Shown here: positions 54,941 to 62,727 of the stretch, piece by piece
How the letters are laid out: each line of letters opens with the position of its first letter
Position numbering within the stretch: the first letter of the stretch is position 1
Assembly: GCF_900129845.1 (NCBI RefSeq)
Contig: NZ_FQXB01000001.1
Span: forward strand, 1,302,001 to 1,366,000
DNA length: 64,000 nucleotides
Source: Cognatiyoonia sediminum
Lineage (GTDB): Bacteria; Pseudomonadota; Alphaproteobacteria; Rhodobacterales; Rhodobacteraceae
Reading direction: 5' to 3'
Program-made: the position numbers and the translations under genes
Notes under the pieces: model-generated
The model's database searches: none
Told to the model about the DNA's origin: nothing
What the model saw: the letters and a program-made list of their open reading frames with translations, nothing else

Positions 54941-56425
54941 ATGTCAGACCAGCAGGGCGATCCACGCCATTTGGAGACGCTTGACCGCGATCTTGCGCGC
55001 TTTTCAAATCTAGAAACTGCGACTGCTCTTGTTGCCAAGCCGACCATTGGTTTGGGGATATCGATAGTTTTTGTCGTCCTCGCTGGGATCACCGCAATGC
55101 TGTTCTTTGGCGAAGCAAATAATACCTTCATCGTTGTAATTGCCGCATGTCTAGGCGCTTATATGGCACTTAACATCGGTGCCAATGACGTGGCGAACAA
55201 CATGGGTCCAGCTGTTGGAGCAAACGCGCTCACTATGGGTGGCGCCATTGCGATCGCGGCGATCTTCGAAAGCGCCGGCGCATTGATCGCCGGCGGAGAC
55301 GTTGTGTCGACGATCGCCAAAGGCATCATTGCGCCCGAAAGCATGGGCACTACTCCGATTTTCATATGGGCTATGATGTCTGCGCTGCTATCTGCGGCGC
55401 TTTGGGTCAACCTTGCCACATGGGTTGGCGCACCTGTTTCCACCACACACTCCGTCGTAGGAGGCGTGATGGGCGCAGGGATCGCCGCTGCCGGATTTGC
55501 CGCCGTCAACTGGCCCACCATGGGCAAAATCGCTGCAAGCTGGGTGATTTCTCCTGTTTTGGGCGGCGCCATCGCGGCCATCTTCCTTGCCCTGATCAAA
55601 TCACGCATCATCTATCGGGATGACAAAATTGCCGCCGCGCGCACATGGGTGCCTGTCCTGGTGGGAATCATGGGAGGTGCATTTGCATCTTATCTTGCCC
55701 TGAAGGGGCTCAAAAAGATCATGAAAATTGATTTGCCAACCGCATTTATGATCGGGTTGGCCATTGGCGTTCTGATCTGGATCATCATGATCCCTGTGAT
55801 CCGCAAACAATCTGAGGGCTTGGAGAACCGAAACAAATCTCTCAAGGTGCTCTTCGGCATCCCACTTGTTGTCTCAGCCGCACTCCTTAGCTTCGCGCAT
55901 GGTGCCAACGATGTGGCAAACGCCGTCGGCCCCTTGGCCGCCATCGTCCAAGCCTCCCAATCTGGGGACTTCCTGCAAGCTGTGTCGATCCCACTTTGGG
56001 TGATGATCATCGGCGCTTTTGGCATTTCGTTTGGCCTATTCCTGTTCGGGCCAAAGCTGATCCGAATGGTTGGTGCGCAAATCACCAAACTGAATCCAAT
56101 GCGCGCCTATTGCGTCGCGCTCTCCGCCGCGATCACTGTAATCGTTGCCAGCTGGCTCGGCCTACCGGTCAGCTCAACCCATATCGCAGTTGGTGCTGTC
56201 TTCGGCGTTGGGTTCTTTCGTGAATGGGATGCAGAGCGTCGGATCAAAAAGGCCCGCCTTGCGATGCCAAACCGGCCTCAATACTCCAAAGAAGAACGCC
56301 GTCGTCGAAAGTTAGTACGCCGCTCGCACTTCCTGACAATAATTTCCGCATGGATCATCACGGTGCCCGCTGCCGCACTCCTGTCAGGCGTCATCTTCTT
56401 TGTGATCAGTTCCTTCTTGGCCTAA
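54941..56425 (+). CDS. PiT family inorganic phosphate transporter
   Basis: 494 residues from the ATG at 54941; a start 9 codons earlier is possible. About ten to eleven membrane segments. The paired PiT signatures are present: GANDVANNMGPAVGANAL in the first half and AHGANDVANAVGPLAA in the second. Uses the proton motive force or cation symport to import phosphate. I saw no Pho-box upstream. The C-terminus carries a basic loop (YSKEERRRRKLVRRSHF) before the last membrane segment. Confidence 0.93.
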   Translation: MSDQQGDPRHLETLDRDLARFSNLETATALVAKPTIGLGISIVFVVLAGITAMLFFGEANNTFIVVIAACLGAYMALNIGANDVANNMGPAVGANALTMGGAIAIAAIFESAGALIAGGDVVSTIAKGIIAPESMGTTPIFIWAMMSALLSAALWVNLATWVGAPVSTTHSVVGGVMGAGIAAAGFAAVNWPTMGKIAASWVISPVLGGAIAAIFLALIKSRIIYRDDKIAAARTWVPVLVGIMGGAFASYLALKGLKKIMKIDLPTAFMIGLAIGVLIWIIMIPVIRKQSEGLENRNKSLKVLFGIPLVVSAALLSFAHGANDVANAVGPLAAIVQASQSGDFLQAVSIPLWVMIIGAFGISFGLFLFGPKLIRMVGAQITKLNPMRAYCVALSAAITVIVASWLGLPVSSTHIAVGAVFGVGFFREWDAERRIKKARLAMPNRPQYSKEERRRRKLVRRSHFLTIISAWIITVPAAALLSGVIFFVISSFLA

Positions 56426-56446
56426 CCGCCAAATCCGAAGTCTGGT

Positions 56447-56626
56447 CTAGAAGTTATTCATATTGTCATGGGTGTTAATCGCATCGTTTTTGGTCCCCTG
56501 CAGGTTGGGGCCTTGATTGGCCTCATCCTTATCGCTGCCAAAATTCACACGATATAACGCAAAGCCGATAATGAAGGCGACAATCAGAGCCAACCCACCC
56601 ATAAACCCAAACACAATCCATTCCAT
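56447..56626 (-). CDS. Small single-span membrane protein, 59 residues
   Basis: A short gene with an excellent ribosome site (AGGAGG, 8 nt before ATG 56626) and TAG at 56447-56449. The protein starts MEWIVFGFMGGLALIVAFI, giving one membrane segment (about 4-24), followed by a polar tail rich in Asn and Asp (GSDKDEANQGPNLQGTKND). No family recognised. Convergent with the phosphate carrier gene, 21 bp away. Confidence 0.75.
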   Translation of the reverse strand: MEWIVFGFMGGLALIVAFIIGFALYRVNFGSDKDEANQGPNLQGTKNDAINTHDNMNNF

Positions 56627-56671
56627 CTCAAATCCCTCCTAAAACTGAGCAGCTAAGCCCAAAGACACCGA

Positions 56672-56959
56672 CTAAAGCCCTTCTACCAAAATCAAATCCG
56701 TATCAGAAATCCGCTCCCGCACGGCGCGCGCCTCACTATAGGCATCGCTTTCGTAAAATGCCCGCGCCGCATCGAGGCTTTCAAACTCGATCACAATGGC
56801 AAGCCCTTCGGCCCCACCTTCCCGATGATCCGGCGCTGGATTGCGCACGAGGGCGCGGCCATTATGCGCCTTGATCGCAGCACCGGACATCTGTTTGAAC
56901 TCCTCAAACGCCTCTTCGTCCTGCACTCAAATATGCGCAATCAAATATCCCTTTGACAT
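56672..56959 (-). pseudogene. DUF1330 protein interrupted by an in-frame TGA
   Basis: The family-typical start is present: ATG 56959 (or 56962) with AGGGGGA upstream, reading MSKGYLIAHI, then TGA at 56927-56929, then VQDEEAFEEFKQMSGAAIKA and the rest of an 84-residue DUF1330 (ferredoxin-like, stress- or monooxygenase-like) domain. DUF1330 proteins normally read straight through this position, so one base change (for example CGA or TGG to TGA) has broken the gene. A GTG just after the stop could start a truncated product. Sequencing error not excluded. Confidence 0.75.
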
Positions 56960-57103
56960 CATTCCCCCTTCAATAACTCGGCAAAGGCATTGGAGACGCA
57001 AACCGACGGCTCGGTCAAGGTTGCTCTCCATTACTCTTTAGCTAAGCTACCTTGGAAACGCCGCCACACGGGGATAGACGGGGCAAATCACAGGAGCCTC
57101 CCC

Positions 57104-58147
57104 ATGCCATACACACCCGACGCCGCCCGCTACGATTCAATGCCCTACCGCCGCTGCGGTGCATCCGGCTTGAAGCTTCCCGCCATTTCGCTGGGCTTAT
57201 GGCACAACTTCGGCGGCGACACCCCGCATGAAACGAAACGCGCGATGTGCCAAACCGCCTTTGATGCGGGCATCACACATTTCGACCTCGCCAACAATTA
57301 CGGTCCCCCCTATGGCAGCGCGGAAACTGCGTTCGGAGAAATCCTCCGCACCGATTTTCAACACCACCGCGACGAATTGATCATCTCGTCCAAAGCAGGC
57401 TACGACATGTGGGACGGGCCTTATGGCGAATGGGGATCGCGCAAGCATGTCATCTCGTCCTGTGATCAGTCCCTCAAACGAATGGGGCTCGACTACGTCG
57501 ACATATTCTATTCCCACCGGTTCGACCCAGATACCCCGCTCGAAGAAACCATGGGCGCGCTGGATCACATCGTCCGCTCAGGCAAAGCGCTCTACATCGG
57601 CATCAGCTCCTATAGCGCCGCCAAAACCCGCGAAGCAGCTGCCATCCTCAAAGACCTCGGCACCCCATGCAGGGTCCACCAACCCAGCTACAACATACTC
57701 AACCGTTGGGTCGAAACCGATGGCCTCAAAGACACGCTGAAAGATCTCGGCATCGGCTCAATCGCTTTCACTCCGCTCGCGCAAGGTCTTTTGAGCAATA
57801 AATACCTAAGCGGCATCCCCGAAGGCAGCAGGATGACGCAGGGAAAATCGCTTTGGGAAGGTCAACTGAGCGAGGCAACACTTGCTGCATTGAAAGAACT
57901 GAACACACTCGCCGAAGCGCGCGGCCAAAGCCTTGCTCAAATGGCCCTCGCTTGGGTTCTGCGCGACGGCGGCATCACCTCCGCCCTGATCGGGGCCTCC
58001 CGCCCTGAGCAGATCACAGATTGCGTCGCGGCCACCAGAAATCTTGCATTCTCTGACAGCGAGTTAAAAGAAATCGATCGCATCGCCGGCGATGCCAATA
58101 TCAACCTCTGGGCTGCGTCTTCGGACTCTGATAACGCGCCAAGCTAA
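57104..58147 (+). CDS. Aldo/keto reductase (YghZ-like)
   Basis: 347 residues from the ATG at 57104, preceded by AGGAG at 7-nt spacing; the frame extends further upstream but without a ribosome site. The catalytic tetrad is visible: Asp61, Tyr66, Lys97, His138. The N-terminus (YDSMPYRRCGASGLKLPAIS) and overall layout match the YghZ/L-glyceraldehyde-3-phosphate reductase branch. Its stop codon abuts the next gene's ATG. Confidence 0.9.
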   Translation: MPYTPDAARYDSMPYRRCGASGLKLPAISLGLWHNFGGDTPHETKRAMCQTAFDAGITHFDLANNYGPPYGSAETAFGEILRTDFQHHRDELIISSKAGYDMWDGPYGEWGSRKHVISSCDQSLKRMGLDYVDIFYSHRFDPDTPLEETMGALDHIVRSGKALYIGISSYSAAKTREAAAILKDLGTPCRVHQPSYNILNRWVETDGLKDTLKDLGIGSIAFTPLAQGLLSNKYLSGIPEGSRMTQGKSLWEGQLSEATLAALKELNTLAEARGQSLAQMALAWVLRDGGITSALIGASRPEQITDCVAATRNLAFSDSELKEIDRIAGDANINLWAASSDSDNAPS

Positions 58148-58600
58148 ATGACAACTGCCCCCCTCTACAGCCTGATCGCCTTCCTTACCGGTGGGCTCCT
58201 GACGCTCATGGTGCTCACTAACGGCACCTTGGCCGTCTACGGCACTCTCTTGTTCTCTTCGTGGGTCCCTCATGTCACAGGGACTGTCGCAGCCCTTGCC
58301 ATCCTTGCTGTACTCAAACCCAAACGCGCCAAACCACTGCGCCCGCCGCTTTGGGCCTATCTCGCGGGCGTTGGTGGCGCATTCACCGTGATGCTCACCT
58401 CGGCCACCGTCAACACCAGCCTCGCTCTCTCCGGCACCATTGCGCTGGGCCTCGCAGGCCAAGTTGTGTTCAGCCTCTTCGCAGACATCCGCGGACTCTT
58501 TGGCCTGCCGAAGAAACGCCCCAGTGCCCGAGACCTCACGGCACTTGGCATGATCTTGTCCGGCGCGCTGCTCCTCGTCTTGATGGGAGGTAGCCAATGA
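58148..58600 (+). CDS. Small DMT (YdcZ-like, DUF606) membrane protein 1
   Basis: 150 residues with about five membrane segments and no soluble domain, matching half-size DMT proteins that occur as tandem pairs and probably form heterodimers. Begins directly after the aldo/keto reductase stop; overlaps its partner by ATGA. Substrate unknown. Confidence 0.8.
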   Translation: MTTAPLYSLIAFLTGGLLTLMVLTNGTLAVYGTLLFSSWVPHVTGTVAALAILAVLKPKRAKPLRPPLWAYLAGVGGAFTVMLTSATVNTSLALSGTIALGLAGQVVFSLFADIRGLFGLPKKRPSARDLTALGMILSGALLLVLMGGSQ

Positions 58601-59031
58601 TCCCCTTCGTCCTTATGGCCTTCACGGCAGGCCTTCTCATTGGCCTCAGCCGACAACTCAACGGTCGCCTGAGCCTGTCGACTTCAGCGATGGAGGCCTC
58701 CTTCTGGAACCACATCGTCGGAGCGATCTTCCTAACCCTCGCCGCCTTCGCACTCGGTGGCCTGTTCGAAGGAGATCTCGAAAACATCCCGCTCTGGGCC
58801 TACCTCGGTGGCCCCATCGGCGTGATCTTCATCGCCGCCTCAAGCTGGCTCATCACACGGATCGGTGCGGTCTCAACCACGATGCTTATCATCGCAGGCC
58901 AGATGATCTTCGGCATCCTCCTCGACATGATACGCGGAGTCCCTGGTGACCTCACCATCCGCATCCTCGGAACCGCGCTTATCCTCGGAGGCATGTGGCT
59001 CTTGCATAGACCTGCGAAGGCCGCCGCCTAA
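58597..59031 (+). CDS. Small DMT (YdcZ-like, DUF606) membrane protein 2
   Basis: 144 residues with about five membrane segments (FVLMAFTAGLLIGLSRQLNG at the N-terminus). Overlaps the preceding half-transporter by 4 bp, so the two are translated together and probably assemble as one carrier. Ends 66 bp before the nitroreductase gene. Confidence 0.8.
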   Translation: MIPFVLMAFTAGLLIGLSRQLNGRLSLSTSAMEASFWNHIVGAIFLTLAAFALGGLFEGDLENIPLWAYLGGPIGVIFIAASSWLITRIGAVSTTMLIIAGQMIFGILLDMIRGVPGDLTIRILGTALILGGMWLLHRPAKAAA

Positions 59032-59097
59032 CATCCCAACCTTGCGACAAGAGACCGCCACCCTTATCTCTGGCGCACCAAGATGAAGGGACAGATC

Positions 59098-59676
59098 ATG
59101 CCAACGCCGAGCCCAGACGCGCTAGATTTTTTGCTTACCAGACGCTCGCGCCCAGCAAAAACGCTGACCACCCCTGTCCCCGACATGGAAACCGTCAAGA
59201 AATTGCTGGTCGCCGCCGCCCGCACACCAGATCACGGCAAACTTGAACCTTGGCGCTTTATCGTTCTGGAAAAAGCCGCCCTTGCCCGCCTCGCCGATGC
59301 TATACCTGCGCGCGGTGCGGAACTGTCCATCGAGCCAGAAAAGATCGACAAAGCCGTCGCCCAATTCGGCAACGCTGATCTCGTCGTTGCGGTGGTGACC
59401 TCGCCAAAGCCGTCTGAGAAAATTCTCCCAATCGAGCAGGTCTATTCCGCCGGAGCCGCCTGCCTCGCCCTCTTAAACGCAGCACTCGCCGCGGGCTGGG
59501 GCGCGAATTGGCTGTCCGGCTGGGCCAGCCACGATGCGACCTTCGTGCAGGAAAACCTCGGTCTTGCAGCGCAAGAATCCATCGCGGGGTTTATCCACCT
59601 CGGCACAGAAACCAGTACACCCCCAGAACGGCCTCGCCCGAACATGGATCAAATCACCACGTGGGTCACGGAATGA
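59098..59676 (+). CDS. Nitroreductase family protein
   Basis: FMN-dependent oxidoreductase of the NfsB/YdjA group, 192 residues from the ATG at 59098, preceded by AAGGGAC. The N-terminal RRSRPAKTLTTP motif (Arg-rich FMN binding) and PDHGKLEPWRF are typical; the C-terminal half has GWGANWLSG. YdjA-like members are compact dimers with no known natural substrate. Overlaps the next gene by ATGA. Confidence 0.88.
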   Translation: MPTPSPDALDFLLTRRSRPAKTLTTPVPDMETVKKLLVAAARTPDHGKLEPWRFIVLEKAALARLADAIPARGAELSIEPEKIDKAVAQFGNADLVVAVVTSPKPSEKILPIEQVYSAGAACLALLNAALAAGWGANWLSGWASHDATFVQENLGLAAQESIAGFIHLGTETSTPPERPRPNMDQITTWVTE

Positions 59677-60377
59677 TCTTTCTCGATTTCTTCAAAGCGG
59701 TCAGTCAATTCGCAGACCCACGCTTCAGACGTGTGCTCTGGCTCGGTGTCGGCCTCACGATCGCCCTCCTCGTCGCCGTCTACAGCCTGTTCCTCTGGCT
59801 TATGAACCCAACCTTCGAAGGCGACATTACCCTGCCGATCATTGGCCCAGTCTCATGGCTAGGCGATCTGCTCAGCTGGGGCAGCCTTGGCCTAATGCTG
59901 ATCCTCTCAGTGTTCCTAATGATCCCCGTCGCCTCTGCTATTACATCTTTCTTTCTGGATGATGTGGCAGAAGCCGTCGAAGATATGCACTACCCATATC
60001 TGCCAGCTGTCCCGCGAACGCCGTTCTATGACTCGGTCAAAGACACCGTAAACTTTCTCGGCATCCTGATCGCGGCCAACGTCCTCGCCTTTGCGATCTA
60101 CGCGGTTGTGCCGTTTCTGTCCGTGTTCATCTTTTTTGCACTCAACGGCTTCCTGCTCGGCCGCGAATACTTCCAAGTCGCTGCCATGCGACGCTTAGGC
60201 CGCGAAGGCGCCAAAGAACTGCGCCGTCAAAATACAGGAAAAATATGGTTCGCAGGCTGCCTCATGGCTCTCCCGCTGTCGATCCCGCTGATCAACCTTT
60301 TCATCCCGATCCTAGGTGCTGCAACCTTCACGCACCTCTATCACCGGATCAGCGGGACGGCGGCGACATCCGGTTAA
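59673..60377 (+). CDS. EI24/CysZ domain membrane protein
   Basis: 234 residues with about five or six membrane segments and the family's amphipathic N-terminal helix (FLDFFKAVSQFADPRFRRVL). Resembles the EI24 (etoposide-induced 2.4/CysZ) group; CysZ itself takes up sulfate. Whether this copy transports anything is unknown. Starts inside the nitroreductase stop; its 3' end overlaps the convergent DUF1467 gene by 29 bp. Confidence 0.8.
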   Translation: MIFLDFFKAVSQFADPRFRRVLWLGVGLTIALLVAVYSLFLWLMNPTFEGDITLPIIGPVSWLGDLLSWGSLGLMLILSVFLMIPVASAITSFFLDDVAEAVEDMHYPYLPAVPRTPFYDSVKDTVNFLGILIAANVLAFAIYAVVPFLSVFIFFALNGFLLGREYFQVAAMRRLGREGAKELRRQNTGKIWFAGCLMALPLSIPLINLFIPILGAATFTHLYHRISGTAATSG

Positions 60378-60627
60378 ACCAATCGATATCCCGCACTGTG
60401 ATCACGCCTGACCAAATAATCGCCGCCAAGATCACCCAGATCCCAAGCGCCCAAAGCGTGGTGATTTTGGCTTTGCGCTTCAACTGAGGATCAGCAGGTG
60501 CGGACGCATGAGTGCCCGGTACAATCTGGCCCTCGTCCCCTTGCGTGACCATGCGCAGCGGCAACACGATGAAAAACACCATGAACCAACAGACGGCATA
60601 AAGAACGAGTGCGGATGTAATGCCCAT
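60349..60627 (-). CDS. DUF1467 family membrane protein
   Basis: 92 residues with two membrane segments (about 8-26 and 58-78). Matches DUF1467, small proteins often encoded with methylmalonyl-CoA epimerase in alphaproteobacteria, as here: its ATG overlaps the mce stop (TAATG). Function unknown. Its 3' end lies within the convergent EI24 gene. Confidence 0.85.
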   Translation of the reverse strand: MGITSALVLYAVCWFMVFFIVLPLRMVTQGDEGQIVPGTHASAPADPQLKRKAKITTLWALGIWVILAAIIWSGVITVRDIDWFNRMSPPSR

Positions 60628-61031
60628 TAGACCTGTTCCAGCTCCACCAAACAGCCGTTGAAATCCTTCGGATGCAGGAACAACACCGGCTTGCCATGGG
60701 CCCCGATCTTTGGCTCTCCCGACCCAAGTACGCGCGCCCCTTCAGCTTTCAACTTATCCCGCGCCGCCAGAATGTCATCCACTTCGTAGCAAATGTGATG
60801 AATGCCACCCGACGGGTTCTTATCGAGGAAATTTGCAATCGGAGAGTCCTCACCCAACGGATAGAGCAGCTCAATCTTGGTGTTCGGCAGGTTGATAAAC
60901 ACAACCGTTACCCCGTGATCCGGTTCATCTTGCGGCGCGCCTACATCAGCGCCCAAAGCCCCTCGATACTGAGCCGAAGCCGCTTCTAAATCCGGTACTG
61001 CGATTGCAACGTGGTTCAAGCGGCCGATCAT
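60627..61031 (-). CDS. mce: Methylmalonyl-CoA epimerase
   Basis: Interconverts (R)- and (S)-methylmalonyl-CoA in propionate catabolism. 134 residues from the ATG at 61031 (MIGRLNHVAIAVPDL), which has GGAGAG upstream; a longer frame from 61067 has none. VOC fold with metal ligands including His7, with GGIHHICYEVDD and a C-terminal NGCLVELEQ. The mutase genes are not in this window. Confidence 0.93.
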   Translation of the reverse strand: MIGRLNHVAIAVPDLEAASAQYRGALGADVGAPQDEPDHGVTVVFINLPNTKIELLYPLGEDSPIANFLDKNPSGGIHHICYEVDDILAARDKLKAEGARVLGSGEPKIGAHGKPVLFLHPKDFNGCLVELEQV

Positions 61032-61177
61032 GGTCTTCTCTCCTTCAAAGTTGCTTGCCTTATGCAATCCGTCCCATCGCTTCGCAAGCCTCTGCGATAT
61101 TCCGCCGCGTCCTTAACCAGTGATTCAGCCTTTGCATGGTTTGCTACTGACAACACACAACTCAAAGGGGACTCACC

Positions 61178-61894
61178 ATGGACAAACTGGACGACCTACT
61201 CGCAGCCCAACAACCCACCGCGCGACGTCCCTTATTGGGCGTGACGATCCTTGTTGTCGAAGACAGCCGTTTCGCTTGTGAAGCGTTCCGGCTGATGGCG
61301 ACCAAGTCCGGCGCGCGTATTCGCCGAGCGGACAGCATCACAAACGCCCGCCGCCACCTCGCCATCTATCGGCCATCGGTCGTCATCGTGGACGTGGGAT
61401 TGCCCGATGGATCAGGCTTGGATCTGATCCAAAACCTCAGCCTAGGCAGCCCGAAATTGGATGTTATTTTGGGGATCAGCGGCGATCCTGATCAGGAAGA
61501 TGCGCTTCTAAAGGCTGGTGCAGATCATTTCCTCGCCAAACCCATCGCCAATCTCGCAGAATTTCAATCCGCGATCTTGGATCACCTGCCGCGCGACCGC
61601 CAGCCACCCGCCCCCCGCGCGGTGAGCGAGGAAATGGTCGACCCCGATCGTATCGCCTTTCATGATGACCTCAACCATGCCGCCCAAGTTCTTGGCAACA
61701 GTCGCTCAACAGAGACGCTCGATTACATCACCCAATTCCTCACTGGCGTCGCAGCAAGCGTTGAAGATACCGAATTGCAAAGAGTCGTTTCACAACTCAA
61801 ACATTTGCGGAACCAAGGTGCGCCAACAGATATTGGCATCGCGAAACTCACCGCTTTGGTCCAATCCCGCCTCGCTGCAGCGGCCCCTATGTAA
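61178..61894 (+). CDS. Response regulator receiver domain protein without a DNA-binding domain
   Basis: 238 residues. Receiver domain at about 22-135: acidic pocket Glu28/Asp29, phospho-acceptor Asp72 (IVDVGLPDGSGL), Ser101, and Lys121 (FLAKPI). The C-terminal 90 residues are helical, with no helix-turn-helix or GGDEF, perhaps a dimerisation or output domain of unknown kind (VSEEMVDPDRIAFHDDLNHA). The ATG is preceded by AAAGGGGACTCACC. Overlaps the convergent GNAT gene by 8 bp. No histidine kinase nearby. Confidence 0.88.
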   Translation: MDKLDDLLAAQQPTARRPLLGVTILVVEDSRFACEAFRLMATKSGARIRRADSITNARRHLAIYRPSVVIVDVGLPDGSGLDLIQNLSLGSPKLDVILGISGDPDQEDALLKAGADHFLAKPIANLAEFQSAILDHLPRDRQPPAPRAVSEEMVDPDRIAFHDDLNHAAQVLGNSRSTETLDYITQFLTGVAASVEDTELQRVVSQLKHLRNQGAPTDIGIAKLTALVQSRLAAAAPM

Positions 61895-62597
61895 GTGTGG
61901 GATCAGTCGTGAAGAGATGGGGCGCGGTGAGGTCGGCAAGCGACGTACGTTGTACCCCTGCAGCGTCAAAGTTTTCAGGTGAAAGCCATGTCTCATAGGC
62001 CTCGCGCAGCCCGACCCAATCCTGATCCGTGATCGCAAACCAAGCCGTATCTCGGTTGCGGCCTTTGACGATCATGTGGTTGCGGAGCACCCCTTCAAAG
62101 CTGAACCCCAGCCGCTGCGCTGCCCGCCGCGACGGCGCATTGAGCGCGTTGCACTTCCATTCCATTCGGCGGTAGCCGTTCTGAAAAACCCAATCGGTCA
62201 TCAGATAAAACCCCTCCGTCGCAATGGGTGTTCGCTGCAAAGCTGGCGATAAGTTCACATTGCCAATCTCATTGCTGCCCATCGAAGTCACCGTTGTCCA
62301 GAAACAAGCATAACCAAGCGGCGTTTCCTGCCCTTTTGCGCGTATGACATAGGCAAATTTGTCCGTCTTGGCCTGCAAATCCTCCAAAATGCCCGCAAAG
62401 TCAGTTTCAGTCTGCGGCGCAGGCTCAAACAGATAATCCCAAAGCCAATCATGCCCCGCCATTTGTGACCACAAACCGGGTGCATCCCCAACCGCATCCA
62501 ACGGCCTCAGCTCCGCCCATTCCCCAACCAAATGAAGATCGAGTGGTTCAGGCACCGCTTCGAACTCCGGCACCTCGAACCCTAATGGCCTATCCAT
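61887..62597 (-). CDS. GNAT acetyltransferase (RimJ/RimL-like)
   Basis: 236 residues. N-terminal extension (about 1-35) followed by a GNAT fold of the RimJ/RimL kind: LRPLDAVGDAPGLW at the start, acetyl-CoA-binding ALNAPSRRAAQRLGFSFEGVL near the C-terminus. Probable N-acetyltransferase acting on a protein N-terminus or small molecule; target unknown. Overlaps the receiver gene at the 3' end. Confidence 0.87.
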   Translation of the reverse strand: MDRPLGFEVPEFEAVPEPLDLHLVGEWAELRPLDAVGDAPGLWSQMAGHDWLWDYLFEPAPQTETDFAGILEDLQAKTDKFAYVIRAKGQETPLGYACFWTTVTSMGSNEIGNVNLSPALQRTPIATEGFYLMTDWVFQNGYRRMEWKCNALNAPSRRAAQRLGFSFEGVLRNHMIVKGRNRDTAWFAITDQDWVGLREAYETWLSPENFDAAGVQRTSLADLTAPHLFTTDPTLT

Positions 62598-62663
62598 CGC
62601 TCACTCCCAGCAACCTCACTTAGCACAAAGCTAGCTAAGTCCGACACACCCCGATATGGCCAG

Positions 62664-62684
62664 TCCGCCCCTTAGGGGCAGACC
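62664..62684. promoter_or_regulatory. Hairpin between aspS and the GNAT gene
   Basis: GTC-C-GCCCC-TTA-GGGGC-A-GAC: 8 paired bases with one mismatch and a 3-nt loop. Read from aspS it could be a terminator-like element, but no T tract follows. Confidence 0.4.
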
Positions 62685-62727
62685 AATGCTCGCATCATCT
62701 TTGCAAAAAAATCGAAACCCCGCCGGA

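Noticed and set aside
57785-57812. TCTTTTGAGCAATAAATACC, resembling the left part of the repeat
   Set aside because: It is inside the aldo/keto reductase and encodes a normal part of it; the palindromic core is missing.
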